Assembly (NCBI GenBank): GCA_904063045.1 | Contig: CAJFCJ010000028.1 | Span: 558,001 to 622,000 of the forward strand | Direction of reading: 5' to 3' | Source: Dimorphilus gyrociliatus | Lineage: Eukaryota > Annelida > Polychaeta > Dinophilidae | DNA: 64,000 bases | Part shown: positions 12,544 to 26,110 of the stretch, piece by piece | How the letters are laid out: the number at the start of each line of letters is the position of its first letter | Position numbering within the stretch: position 1 is the stretch's first letter | The notes under the pieces: model-generated | Told to the model about the DNA's origin: nothing | Database searches by the model: none | Seen by the model: the letters and a program-made list of their open reading frames with translations, nothing else | Made by a program: the position numbers and the translations under genes

Positions 12544-14163
12544 CTTTCTATATAGAGACCTATCTAAATCAAAACAGCAGCTTTCCTTCGACCCTCTATT
12601 TCTAACTGTCAATCACCTTTCTTTCTTCCTCTTTTTGTCCATCTATCTAATGGATCCGATAATCTTTGTGAAAAGTAAGTCATAAATATTTAAGAAGTGC
12701 ATATTTCGATATAAACAATTGAATAACTGGAAAATATAGAAACAATAAATTGAGAATGATCTTTTTTTTCTGTTTATGAGTGTTATGAAATAATAAAAGA
12801 CCTAATTGTTTGAAAATTCATTTATATACAGTATATATAAAGTAAATGTATAGAGATAAATTACTGATTAATAAGTTGTAATACCTTTTCCTTTTGTAAA
12901 AGTTCTAGTAGTGTCATATATTTTAATATATTAAACAATTGTTTGTCCAAGTTCTTTCTAATCTTTTCTATGTTCTCCGTTTCTATTTTATCCCGTTTAC
13001 TGTTTATCTCTCTGTTCCTAACCATTACCGTAGAATATAAATAAATATATATATATATATATACTGTATATACTGTATATATAGGTTTTTAAAGGAAAAT
13101 CTTTATAAAAATAACACCAGACAGAATATCTTGTATGATAAATGCTGTAACAAAATGATAAGATTTTATATAAATATTCACATGTTATATACAATTGAAA
13201 CATTTTAAATATATCTATTTTAATGAATAAACTATATTTAGAATTGTCTATTTTTGTTATAATATTTATATAACAGTATAATAAATTTGTATTGGGTTCT
13301 TAAACGATTTATTAATATTTTTGTTCGAGTTGATCAATTTTCATTTTGATGTGATATAGTTATAATCTTATTACTTTTGTTCAATTTTTAGAATTAGGTC
13401 AAAAACGTTCAATTACGTGCTTTTTTATTAAAAAATTTTCTTCTAATATACCATCGGCTAGATGTCGTTAGTAATGATTTTTGTATTTTTTAAAAAAATT
13501 TGGTGTGTACTTTATTCCTTTGTTAAAGCTGTTAGTCATACACCTATCCACTCATAGTGTTCCAGCCCTGAGTGAACTGAAATGTTTGTAGTCAAGCAAA
13601 AGTCTCTTATTCAATATTGCTTTAAAAAATGTTCAATTAAAGCGCCATCTGTCATTTATAACTCATGCCCTACTTTTCAAATACAATGGCTATGACACAG
13701 GGTGTACAAAGGACTTGAAAAGCATCAACAACTAGGCCCATGAAACCCGTAGTATTAAAAAATAAATAACGGCCATAAAAGAGTATTAAATCATGTTTTT
13801 CAAGTCTGCTTCTGTGTTTACGTTGAGTATTTTAGAAAGTATACCGAAAATACGAGGTTTTAAGGAGAAAGAAGGATAAATTATTCTCTTAGCATAAAGA
13901 AAAATCTATCTATTTATCTCTACATCGCAAAGTGAAGAAAGAGAAAAGGGAAAAAAGGATTTAAAAGAAAAATAAGATCTACTTATTCGTCCATTTTTTC
14001 CTCATTTGATTATAATTCCAATAGAGACAAAAATAGACATTAGTGTGTATATATATGTTTATTTGCGGTCAAGATAGAAAGGAGAGACAGACGTCGAAAG
14101 TTGAACTGTATTTTTATCTCTTTAGTTTAAGATTTTTGCTTGTATAAAAGAAATAGAGAGATT
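12544..14163. other. Intergenic region between divergent genes
   Basis: This region separates the minus-strand tandem pair from the plus-strand membrane-protein gene, so it should hold both promoters. It contains a TA-rich TATACTGTATA tract (13047-13082) and a CTCF-like AGATGGCGC motif on the minus strand (13642-13650). The open frame 13018-13203 is microsatellite translation. No exon was found. Confidence 0.5.
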
Positions 14164-15190
14164 ATGACTAATGTTACTAATACTTTAAATTTACTTAATG
14201 AAACAACAACAAATTTGTTATTGACTGCCGTTTATAGTACTTTTCAAGTTGAGAATACAACTCGAATTGTTGAGAAGAGCTCGATAAAAGATCCTAGCAA
14301 TAATGATGATAATGGTGATATAAATGCTGGAATAATTGCGGCTTGTTGCGCAGGAGGACTTGTAGTTTTATTTGCTTTCGTTTGCCTTGTACTTCGATAT
14401 AAATGCAGGTTAGTATCACTTATTATAAAATATAGCAAATACAGTATATGATTGATCAGTATATAAATAGAGATGTGCACTGTATATTTCATTTTTCAAG
14501 ATTTATCGATTAGATATCCATTGCTTTTTGAATTCAATACTGTTTTAAAGGATGCCAGCAATACCGCTAGGGGTAAAATGGTTTACATGTATTGAACAAG
14601 AGGATAAATAGATGTAGCTAAGGTGAAAATATATAAATTTTATAGTACATATATATGTACATAAATCTAATATATATGTATATGTGTCAATGGGAGTAAA
14701 CAGCTTATGAAATAAGGTCGTTTAGGACAAAATACAATCTATTTCAAGGTTATAACTATCGCTTTCAAACAGAAGTGTATCGACGCCACTAAAATCCAAT
14801 AAGAGACGCTTCCAAGAGAATTTTGATAATAAGAATTTCGTATTTGAAGATGAGACTTTAAAAATTGAACGTCCTCTACCTCCAGAACCAAAAAACCATA
14901 TTGAAGTATTAGAAAGAGCAGAAGAAGCTATTGAGAGTTTAGATTTATCAGACGGTATCACAGAAAAGAAAATATCAAATAACGATCGTAAAATTAACGG
15001 TGATATCAATCTATCTGAAAAAAGTAACCTGTCAAATGGTGAAACCGTGGTTGAAGTTCACAGAGAACTAACGGAAAGTGAAAAGAATCTAAGGGACTTA
15101 ACAATTACACCAGACGAACTGGATTATCAGTCCAGCATAAATGAAATAGACAAAGTGTTAAATAATTTGGTCGATGAAGAAAGCATTTAG
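14164..15190 (+). CDS. Small single-pass membrane protein, unknown function
   Basis: The two-exon model is 14164-14408 and 14773-15190, joined in phase 2, giving 220 residues. The upstream in-frame stop at 14128-14130 makes the ATG at 14164 the first usable start. The N-terminal part of about 54 residues has three N-glycosylation sequons (NVT, NET, NTT) and is Thr/Asn-rich. A single hydrophobic segment follows at about residues 55-78, containing AACCAGG and ending in a basic RYKCR stop-transfer. The C-terminal part of about 140 residues is hydrophilic and acidic with short Glu/Lys stretches and no domain I recognise. It ends in EESI, which could suit a PDZ domain. No cleavable signal peptide is visible, so it would be a type III membrane protein unless an upstream exon is missing. 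The intron is 364 nt and TA-rich. Confidence 0.6.
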
Positions 15191-18100
15191 GTGAAAGAAA
15201 ATAAGAAGATAGTTCTTGCCTGAAATAAACTACGGTTCCTTTGTTGACAAATGACAAACAATTAAACCGATTAAATGTCTTCTCTAGTTAATCATATATA
15301 TATATACAGTATATATATATATGTTTGTGTGTGTATTATAGGGTTCCCCCCTTCTGATTTCTTTTTATTTTAAGCTATACTATACCAAAAAGAAAACAAA
15401 CACTCTTTTTTTTAAATTAAATATTCTTATTCCTTTTTATAATGTGTTTTATTTGTATTGTAGCATTTTTATTTTTCTTTTACCTCATTTTCTATCAGTT
15501 TTTCTTTTTTAAGTACGTCCGATCAGTTATTAGAAATGTCTATATAAAAGGTTAATTAATATTCTTATTGAGCTTTTTTACGAAGCTATTTGTTACTCTT
15601 TTTTTTAAAACTATCTAAAAGTTTATTACTTTTTACCGAAAGATAAAAAAATTGGAAGAAAAGAGGAAAAGGGTGGAGAGAAAGCCTTCTGTCTTATATA
15701 AATGATTTAGGAGAAGAATTCTTTAAAGATTATGATACTGTTCCATTATTTTTCATTTTTTTAATTCTCTCCTCCTCTCTTGTTCTGTGATCTGAAACAA
15801 AGAAAACTTCAAGTAAAGATATCTCTTTTAATGAAATTCCGAGAAATATTACTATTAGGTTTCCCAAAATTTTTTCATATAATACTTTTTAGATTTTAGT
15901 TAATGACTGATAAAGAGACTCTCTTAGTGGAGGATTTCCTTAATAGTGAAGAACATCTAATGCATTTATTCATTTATTCTAAAACGAACAGCTTTTCTGT
16001 TTCGTTTCTTGCTTGTTGCTCCTTCTTCTATCTGCTTGTCATTATATTTCTATTTCTTTTCCTTCCATTTAGTTGCCTCTATCTTTCTCCATTTTGTCCT
16101 TCCCTTCTTGTCTCTTCCTCTCTTTTTTACTTCGTTAAATATATTACACTATAAATGTATTTTCCTTTTGCTACATTGATTAGAGTTTCTGTTTTCATTT
16201 TCCGAAATTTGCACTCAGAGCACGGTCTTCAAAAAACTCCAGCCTCTAGAATTTATCGTTATCAGATTTCATTATTCAATATAACCCTTACTGATAGAAT
16301 GATACTTTTTCCGATGAATGGCGTCTGCTCTAGTAGGCTAAATTTCCCTATTTGTACAAAACGACAAAAGAGATTATCGTTTATTTCGATATAAAAATTT
16401 TGGAACTTCATTTCTATTTATAGGAGCAATGTCAATTGATTTTAGAATTTCATCCAAATCTGAAATAATTTTACATGAAAGGAAAAAGAGTAGAACAATG
16501 TTTAATCTTAAATCAATCCCTTTTTCTCTGTTTTTTTTTAAAAAAACAAGAAACCGAGCTTCTATGTATAATATCTAGATTCATTTAAATTGTTACGTCA
16601 TCAACTATGGTAACTTATTCCTCTATTGCGGAATTTTATAATTCAGATTCAAATTTTGCTGTCTTTTTCTTATATATAAAAGCAAGATGAGGATAATGTT
16701 ATTCGAGTGGGCGTGAGAAATGAACATTGCTGCTTACAGTCTGTTCTGGGCTGATTGTGGCAGAAATTATTCATACAGGCAGAACCATATTAAGAAAATA
16801 CTTTCAATGCCATAGACTGGTCTAATTCTTTTTTCTATATACAGTTATATAGATCTATATTATCCGCAAATCGTGTTCTCTTTTCATATTTAGTCCCCTC
16901 ATGCTAAGTTAAATACGTAAAATAGTTGATCTCCTTACAATGTTAATTAGACTAAAAGATTACGGAATTAAATATAATAGAATGAGGAATTACGTTTTAT
17001 CAGAGATTTTTAAAATTCCCCCCTCCATTCTCCTCCGCTCTCTCGCTTTTTAATATTTGATTATAACATTCTTAAGCTGTTAAAAACACCCTCCTTTAAG
17101 GATATACGCATCTTTGATGTAGAATAGGGATACTCTTCCCTTCGTATAACCTAAATAAAAAGGTTCAGACTTACTAGATAAGCGATTTTCCTTTTTTTGT
17201 TTCATTTTTTTTACATTTACTCTAAAGCGCCGTTGTCGAAAGAAAATCGGATTATGGAAAACTAGAATGACGGAATATATATAGAAAATTTATAGAATAA
17301 AGAAAAGTAAGCAAAAACCTCTTCAACTTTCATTCTAAAATGCTCTAATTTAGTCATTTATTCAAGTTTTTTTACTTTCTAATTGATTAATGTCTTATTT
17401 AGAAGATGTTTGTAATATGTGCTCCTTAGTATACACTGAATTGATTTCCGCAGAAAGATGTCGCCACCTATACTTCAAGGAAAGTAACAAATCAGTGTGT
17501 AAGAGAATATAAAGTAAATTCTTTAAACGTTCGGGTAAGCTGTGTGCTCGTACGAAACCAAATATCGGAATATGCCCTCAAAAAAACACGTTACAAAATA
17601 AACTAAACTAAGAGAAAGAATTAAAGAGCAAGATGATTTAGTTGATGAAGATAAAAGAAGGAAACATTTTGTTTGACCTCTAAAAGTCACCTAGGTTTTA
17701 ACCTTTGATATTAGGAAGAGAGGTGAAGTTAACCGGGAAGAAAATTCAATCGATAGATTAGGAGAGAATACATTTATTTTCTTTGAACAGAGAGAAATAG
17801 GAAAAATCTAAGAAAAGAAAAACAAAATAACATTAAATTTTATTTTAAAGGATTATTTAAACCGTTCTTGTTGGATTTATAATCGTTTTTTCATGTATAG
17901 CATCTCCTAATACAATAATCCTACTATCCTAATAGTAAAAGTAGAAAAAAATCTGCAAAGTGGAAAACCTAAGTAGAGATACAACTAGAAAATTAACAGC
18001 AACAAGAATACTTGATGTTTTAAAACAATAAGTAATAAAACATGAAGAAGATAGGTTAAAGTTCAATGTAATATTGTCACTTAATGTAAGAAACTACTAA

Positions 18101-19511
18101 ATAGATTAATGCCGGCAAATGTAAATAATGTATATAGTATATTCTAATATTGTCTATTATATAGCAGTCTTAATGGATTTTCAGCTTCTATTTCTCCATG
18201 TATTTGTTTTAAAATGATATCTTGAAAAGGAAGATAGAAAATGAAAAAATTCACATTTCATGATTAAATTAGTATTGGAAGAAGATTGAAAGAATAGTAA
18301 ATGTTATAGAGTAAACAAAACAGAGATACGTTTTAAGCTGCAACTATAAGTAAACAAACTTTTTAAAAATACTTAGAATGCTTATTACGTAATACATCGA
18401 CAAAAAGAAACAAGTTATAGGGAATAATCCAAAATTCAATTACAATAAACATTATTTTAGACTTAAAGATGTTGCTGTGAATAAGTGATAAGAAGATTTA
18501 AGAGTCGTAAGAGTGATTCTTATTCTCCTTTTATATAATCCATTGAATAAATGTTTTAGTTGATAGTAGATTGTTTTAAATAAATAAATATACAAAAACT
18601 ATTCATAATATGAAAGAATGACCTATTAACATATAATATCTATTATTCGTTTTAAGTGAAATATACAATATAAAGTAAAAGACTTTAACTTGGAAACTAA
18701 TCTTTAAAAATTAGCGTTTCTTTCAAATGAACATGAATGTCACTTGTTAATAGTAAAAAATAGTTTAAATCGTTATTTTTAATCTTGTAGTTTATTTTTA
18801 TCTATCCCTTATTTAGATCTCGAATCCCTTTCCCTTAATGGCTCTTTCATTCTTTTCTATTATCAATATTTCGAGAGTCTTTCAATCTACAGTCCATTTA
18901 TCTCTACCCTTTTTTTTATAACGAGAAGGAGTAAGCATATGTTTCAACTATTAGTTAGACTATTTACAGTGAAATCAATGTAAGGTTAGTAAAAAAACTT
19001 ATCTATATCTATATCAATTAGATATATAAGGATAAATAGAATAAGATCCAAAAAGTTTGCTTGTTAACTAGATTTAGATCAATAACACCCATTTCAGGGA
19101 AAAATATCATTTTAAGAAGAGATAGATAGATAGATAAAAAAAAAGAGAGAGAAAATATTCGTGGGTGAGAACCAAAGATTACACGTAGAAGTTTAGATAG
19201 GAGGAATATAGCAAACGGAAGAAAAAGAAGAAATAAAAAACTACTTGTATCAAATTTAAAACACTTCAATTAATGATATGTTACTAATTGGTTGGTCATT
19301 TAAATGGGGACGCGAGAGTAATGCTTGGGTTAATGTTCTAAATTAATACTCTAAGGCAAATGCAGTACATCTATTCTATATTTATATATTAACACAATAG
19401 CACAGTTTATAAATACCTAGCTTTTGGATATCATCTAGCCCTATACTAAAAATTAATTTGTATGACGTATAATGTTACATTTTTAGATCATATTTATATC
19501 TCTCTTTCAAA
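15191..19511. other. Intergenic, AT-rich, no supported gene
   Basis: No gene is supported. Two open frames in the same reading frame (15903-16154 and 16155-16394), separated by one stop, translate pyrimidine-rich sequence and show no domain. A possible acceptor followed by an open stretch at about 17456-17590 (starting KDVATYTSRK) has no recognisable match and no start. A CTCF-like AGGTGGCG lies on the minus strand at 17462-17469. Confidence 0.45.
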
Positions 19512-19569
19512 ATGGAGGATAGGAATAGCATCTTATTCGTTCTAGTTATTTTTCTTTATGGTTTTATAG
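19512..19569 (+). CDS. Orphan signal-peptide-like first exon
   Basis: An ATG in good context (CAAAATGG) opens a 58-nt stretch encoding MEDRNSILFVLVIFLYGFI, a plausible signal peptide, followed directly by a GGTAAATT donor in phase 1. Length and phase match the first exons of the two secreted-protein genes at 9.9 and 12.5 kb (64 and 58 nt, phase 1). I could not find the following exons. If the gene is real they lie far downstream or are short. Chance occurrence in AT-rich DNA cannot be excluded. Confidence 0.25.
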
Positions 19570-19987
19570 GTAAATTGCCCTTTCATATCCTACATATTTA
19601 TGCTATATTAACAAGAAAATGTGATCGTTTCTTTACAATATATCATCTTTTATAAAACAACCGATGTGTTGTATGATTGAAAGCTACTTTTACAACTTAA
19701 TGCTATCCAGGCGCCATTTGACGCCTCAAAGCTTTCGATGACGCTTTTAAACGTTTCCCACCAGTCTTATTCTTTTTTCTCGCAGTATAACTACAAACAA
19801 TATTACACAGTAAACTTTTAACAGTATGTCATATTTTCATAATAATAGGAAGTAAATCGCTGAATTTTTTATGTAGGTAATTATCTTTTGTTTTCCTTAA
19901 ATTGACTTATCCACCGAATAGATAATTTTCCTTTAAAAAAATCGTTACTCTATCTAACTAACTTGTGAGATGACATTTTGAAAATAT

Positions 19988-20004
19988 TGAATGAATGAAT
20001 GAAT
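19988..20004. repeat. (TGAA)n tetranucleotide repeat
   Basis: Four perfect TGAA units are followed by degenerate ones. This is a short simple repeat in the gene desert. Confidence 0.8.
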
Positions 20005-20295
20005 GGTTGAACGATTGAATGAATTAATTTAAATTGTTAAAGTATAATTTTTGTTATGTAGAATATTTCTATTATTATTGTTATGTGTTTTGTATTTATT
20101 TATTCACTGTAAGACGCCATTAAAAAATATCAATTAAACTAAGAAACAACCATCACGATCGATGGTTTGGATCTGCTTAAATCTAATTTGTCATATTAAA
20201 AATAGGTTCTATAGATACTAATATATAGAAAACTTTAGATATTTGTAAAATATCCTTATCATCCTTGTGTTTTTTCTTTCGTTTTCCCTTTCGAT

Positions 20296-20405
20296 CTTTG
20301 TCTGTGTGTGTGTGTCTGTCTGTCTGTCTGTCTATTTATATACACATATATTTATATATATATGTTTGTCATCCCCTCGCTCACCCCATCCCCCTCTCTC
20401 TCTCT

Positions 20406-20437
<32 letters not shown>
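20296..20437 (+). repeat. Compound microsatellite (TG)n(TCTG)n(TA)n(CT)n
   Basis: Four adjacent simple tracts follow each other: TG/TCTG at about 20300-20333, TA-rich at about 20336-20363, a short C-rich spacer, then a CT run at about 20392-20437. The three overlapping open frames here (20265-20510) are translations of the repeat and not genes. Confidence 0.9.
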
Positions 20438-20442
<5 letters not shown>

Positions 20443-23400
20443 ATTTCTATTTATTGCATACTTTTAAAATGTTACTCTTTCCACCTCTATTGAATTATTC
20501 AATAATGTAATTCAATTGATAGAAATTAAATAATTAATTCTGTTCTCTTCTCAATAGATTAGTTTCTATATCTTGTACACATCTTACTCGTCTCTTCTAA
20601 TTTGTTACAGATTGTTTATCAATTCTCTGTCTTGATATCTTGTTTATATACGATTAAAAATATCGTTTTAGCATACATACAAAAAGATGCAAGACATTAA
20701 TTCCATCATTTATCGATAAACTTGTATAAAGTATCACAAAGGTAAAGAATAAACGAATGAAAAGTACTTCCTTCTAATTTATGATGATAAAAAAAAGAAA
20801 ATTTTGTTTATATTGTCATTTTAAAGAAACATATTAGTAAAATTTTATGAGGAAAATTTCAAAAAGTTTATTCTACTGAAGCTTTTGAAGAATGTTTGAT
20901 GTTTTCATTTTAGAAAGTGATTTCCAGACTTAGATTGATTGATAGACATTTACTTGGATTCTTTAAATGCTAAAATTTTCTAAAACAAAGACTAAAAAGT
21001 TTTATAAAATATGGCGGTTAAAAATAGATAGTAATCTACTGCATTTCCACGATCTATTTAATATGTAAAGTTGTTAAATTTTGTTTTTTAAAAGAAGAAA
21101 GAGTTTGTTAAGGAAGGCAATAGATAAGAAGGAAAAGGAGGAAGAAGAGATGTGAAAAGAGAAAATGACAAACAGTTCTAATCAATAGTTAAGTTGTTTA
21201 GTGGCTTAATTTGTTAAGTAGTTTATTCCTTTATCTTTTCTTTTGTGAAATAGTAGAGTCGTTATGCTTGTTTTAAAATTTTCTTTTTCTTACATAAACG
21301 CAGATATATCTGTATGTAAGCTCATTGGAAGTAGCTATTGTTAACCTGGATCCATTTGGAGGTATAATTAATCGCTGAGAACATTTTGTTGAAGTTTTAA
21401 AGAAAAGGTGAAAGTGGATTTAGTGGACATCTCCTTGAAAATGGAAATTGAAAAAGAAAAATCGTATATAATATTAAATATAGTAGGATATAGTAGCTTC
21501 CGATTTAATATAAATATTGCAGTTTAAGAGCAGATGACGTTTATGGAATACAGAACATTTCCAGAATCGTTTATTGGGTTCTGCTTTTGATTAACACGCT
21601 CTTGTATTTTAGACTTCTTTTCTATTCGACGGCCACCGGTTATTTCCTCTTCCCGTGCGTATTGTACATCAATTTACGGCTAGTTCTGCGTTTATTTATA
21701 GGAATTGAGCTTCTTCTTATTGCCGTTTGATTTTTTAGCAAACTTTTTACTGTTCGTCTAGCTTTTCTATCTATAAAGAAATGATTAAGGAAAATGGGGA
21801 TTGACTAAAAGGCATAAAGAAATTACGTACATGACGAAAGACGGGAAAAAAACTCTTCTTAAAAGTTCCTAGATATTCCAAGGTCATAATTTCCCTACCA
21901 TACAGTACAACAGAAGAAATTCAAATATGTTTGGTAGAATTCGTATCAAATTACGAATAGCTTTAGATTTCAAGTCATTATTACGATAAATTTTAGACGC
22001 TTTTCCAGTTTCTTCATAGCGGAATTAAGGTTTCTTATGGATTCATCAGATGGAACAAATTTCGAAGGTTTCCTAATTTAATTCATGTTTAATTTTATAC
22101 ACTTTTCCATTTTGAACAACCTTGAATTTTATACATTCTAAGAAAAGAATTTCCCAAAATATCTTATAAAAATCATGGATAGAAAAAATGAAGATAAATT
22201 ATAAAGAATCTTCTAGCATATAGGAGATTGTTATAATAATTGTTACGATTAAATCTTCCCCACTAAGAGAAAAAAAGAAAAAGACAACCTCAACTATAAA
22301 GTGTTGACTTGACAATATTTACTTATGAATTTTTTTCTATTATCAAAACAATTGTATCAGATATTTGATACTATCATAACCACGTTCAATTGCTAGTATT
22401 CCTCTATCGATTAATTATACTTGTATACTGAACCGGAAGTGTACATGCCCTTTTCCGCAAGTATGATTTTATTTTCATAATACGAAATATGTGAAAATCT
22501 CGATATTTTCATCAAAAAGCAGTAATAATAACAATTATCGTTTACTTAAAGAGAAAAGCCTGATTAGTGTAAAATTATGACGTATCGGTAAAGAGACGTT
22601 CTTCCTATCTAACTCTTTTCTTTTCCCCTTCGGCTTTTTACCGTTTTATTATTTTTCCTTCTATTCGGTTAGCATATTTTTTCTTTTAAATTTTTTATAC
22701 CTCTTCTGCCTATAATTATTTGTAATTTTACGGTCCAAAGACTAGGACATGACTCTGCTCAGCTGAGCAATCTTATTATAAAAAAGCAATTGTCCAGACT
22801 ACGATCACAGTTACTTCTATTTCAAGTTTAGTGCAAAATCCTATGCCATACTGTCTTATTAGTTTAAAGTAAAAAAGAACTAAAGTATTTAAATACTTTG
22901 TTGTTTCACATTTGCTTTATTAAGCAAAGAAAGAATTGGTTAAAAAAAGAAAAACTATGGAAAATATATCAACGTTTTATGAAATTTTGAAACAAATATA
23001 AGTGAAAATATATAGAGAGAAAAGAAGCTAATACATCGATATATTGTTTGTTCTTACAAACATTATTATTTCTATAATGTTTAGTTATAATCACGATTGG
23101 TAAAGTACTTTTAAAGCGGTTAAACGATATAGTTCTCTCTACTGATTTGATCTATAAATCTGATAATCTCATTCTAAATTACACTGCGCCTTAGGATCCT
23201 TCATTTTTACTCTGATTAGTAAGTCTTCGACGACAATTGGCAACAGAAAGAAACGCTGGGGCGAAAGAGACGTTTTTGTGCTTTGGCATTAGCGAAGAAG
23301 GGGGTGGAGGTTGAAATGAGGAAAGAAAGGTGTAAAGAGCCAGGGGGAAGTATTGTTAGACTATTTTCAAAAAAAGAACGAAATTTCTCCCAATTCAACA

Positions 23401-25497
23401 TCAGGATTAAGCGATTGTCGGGGGTCTATAGCGAATATACTCCAAGATCCGATTATCGATTTAGAAATCTTTTTATACCATATCTTTTTTACTTTCGCTA
23501 AAGAACTCCTTCTCTTTTCCTAAAGAACGAACAAAAGACGCTAACGATGGTCAATTTTCAACCCACAACTACACTTACCAAATAGTGATACATTCGTTAA
23601 GATATGTTCTGCAGCCTGCCTTATAGAAAATATGCTATTCCGTATTTTTTTACGCGAAATTGGCGTAATTGACGATGCGGATCTAAGTATCCAAGAAGAA
23701 AAAAATATTAAAGACGCTGAACCGTAAATTATGCTCTGCAATCATTTCATTATTTTCCATATATCTTAATAATTTCTCTTCGTCTATTGTCTTATTATGA
23801 TTATAAGTATGATGATGATTATTATTATTAATAATGATGATAGAGGAAAGAGTTAAGTAAATGAATTGAATTATAATCCTTAACTAAGAAATTATAAATT
23901 ATATATAAAAAATAATTACAATCAAGGAAAAAGTTGTTTTTAGAAATTAGCAAATAAGCGGATTTGAAAAGTCGAATATTGATTCTGTCAGATTTTCAGT
24001 TGAATTGATCTAGAGACGGAAATGTGGCTGATATATGGGACGATTTTTCCTTAAAAACTTTCATTCTATTCCCTTCCACTCTTCCTCTTTTACTGCTAGC
24101 CGAACTTTTAAATTCTTTAACGCTTTGTTTCATTATTATACATTATTATTTAATGTCCTTAACGGTCAATCAAACTATTCATCACAAATAGAAAAAGTAT
24201 CTTAAAAACCGGAAGTGAATGAAAGGAAAATAAACTTTTTTCTAGTATTTTATCGGAAAAAAAAGGAATTTTTTTCCTTTTATTCTTTCATTCTATAAAA
24301 TAAATATTAAAGAACAAAAAAAACTAACAATAAAAAGATGTTTAGGCGTAGAACAAAGAGAAAGAGAGAAAAAAAACAAAATGGAGAAGAAATATCAGAA
24401 AGGCTGTAAGAAGAGAAGAAAAAACAGAGGTCGTTCAGCTATTAATCAAGCGGTACGGTACATACACAATCTTATAAAGCAAACTTAGAAAGTATGTATA
24501 ATATATAGCAACTAAGTTTAAGCAAATATGCAGATAGAAAAAATTATTGAGCTTTACCGTACAAGCTATTTACTAAAATATGAGCTTAATATATCTTATT
24601 AATATTCATAATTAATATTTCCTATTCAACATTTTCAACGAATTCTCAATAACTATTCCCCTTATGTTTTTCCTTTTTCTTTTCCCGCTTTATTATAATA
24701 AGGTAATAGTCTATCTTTTGTGAATAATACAAATTGATAATTGATAATATTATAAGTATTTGATTTTTTCATCAATAGATGTCACTAGAATGGTAATGAG
24801 AATACTACGTGACTACGTGCAATGACAATGGAGCTGATCCTATTTCTTTTTAAAACCCCCGTAGAGTACAGGATTTATTGCTTTTTACATTTATTGATCA
24901 AAAAGAGAAAATATATAGAATGTATTAGTTGAAAATAAATGACTAGAAAACTATAAACCTAATAAAATATACATCATAAAAGAAGGCCAGAAATACATAT
25001 AGCCATAATTTCTATAACTGCATACAACTTTTTTGAATAAATAAACATCTTAATAACAACCACTTTAAATACGGATGATCGTATTATACATCTTTAACAA
25101 AATATGCGCTAAATACTCTATATATAAAGCAGTAAATTATTTAACATTTATACATAAATATATATATATGTATAGACTACATTCACTATGAACTTTTCAT
25201 TAGTGCCATAAGTTTTATATTTCATAATATAAACAAAGAAATTATTCCAAACTAAACATGGCAAGAAAAAAAACAAACAGAAAAACCTCCCAAAACATTA
25301 TAAAAGTATGATTAATGAAATAGATATAGTAGAATATATATAAATATAAATATATATAAATTTATATATATATTTATAAATACACTTTTTTTTATAAAAA
25401 AAAAAGTTAATAATAAATTAAAAAGAAAAGAAAAAATTCTTAATTTTTTTTTTTAAATTTAACGCCTACGTTTAACGTGATAAGAATATAAAAGAAC

Positions 25498-25521
25498 AGA
25501 GAGAGAGAGAGAGAGAGAGAG
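25498..25521. repeat. (GA)n microsatellite
   Basis: This is a perfect GA run of about 12 units in the desert. Confidence 0.9.
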
Positions 25522-25939
25522 TGGTTTATTCTTTTCAGCTTGTACATATTCTTTAAATTTTAATTCAACTAAATATTCTAACTTAGATAAATAATTTATA
25601 TTAATCATATATTAAATATACTGCATACTTATATCTATATATCTTATGTATGAGTATAATATACCGCAAAATGTTTGCTGAAAGTTATAACTTTACGAGG
25701 AAGCTGATGTATAAACTTGTATCTATAATTTTTTTTAATATTGATATACTATCTACTGGAATATCAATCTCTTAAATTGTTTAATACGTAAATATATCCA
25801 AGTTTTATCAACTATCTTAACTTCAGAGAAAGAGAGGAATAAAGAGAGAAATAAAGAGAGAAGAAGAGAGAAAAATGATCAGCTGTTGTCAATTACTTTT
25901 CTGATATTCTTTACATATACTTAACTCAAAATGTAGTTT

Positions 25940-26110
25940 TATTTTTTGTCGGTAGACGGCGCTTCGAACAGAAATTGGCGCGAAACTGTCTGCGTTTCTC
26001 CAGAAGGCACTTCGATGAGCGGCGTTTAACGCCGGGTTTTTTCCGTGAGACTATTTTCAGAAATTTAGACGAAGCGTAATTAGCTATTTAAGGAGAAACA
26101 CGCGAAATTC
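25940..26110. promoter_or_regulatory. GC-rich island with E2F-like site in the desert
   Basis: About 170 bp stand out from the AT-rich background. The island holds TTGGCGCGAAA (25975-25985), a close match to the E2F consensus, and an interrupted palindrome GGCGTTTAACGCC (26021-26033). It could be a promoter or enhancer with no recognised coding sequence beside it. The function is inferred from composition and motif only. Confidence 0.3.

Larger units (their letters stand above)
19570..25939. other. Gene desert, left part
   Basis: No gene is supported apart from the orphan exon just upstream. Besides the simple repeats listed, there is a GC-richer patch at 23216-23420 with overlapping frames on both strands and no domain. 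A stretch at about 21303-21361 (acceptor-like CGCAG, open frame, GGTATAAT donor-like) could be an exon but I do not recognise it. A GA run lies at about 25498-25521. Confidence 0.45.

Noticed and set aside
15903-16394. Two same-frame ORFs separated by one stop, possibly a readthrough or broken gene
   Set aside because: The first is mostly a pyrimidine-tract translation. Neither has a recognisable domain.
20265-20510. Three overlapping ORFs
   Set aside because: They are translations of the compound microsatellite in three frames.
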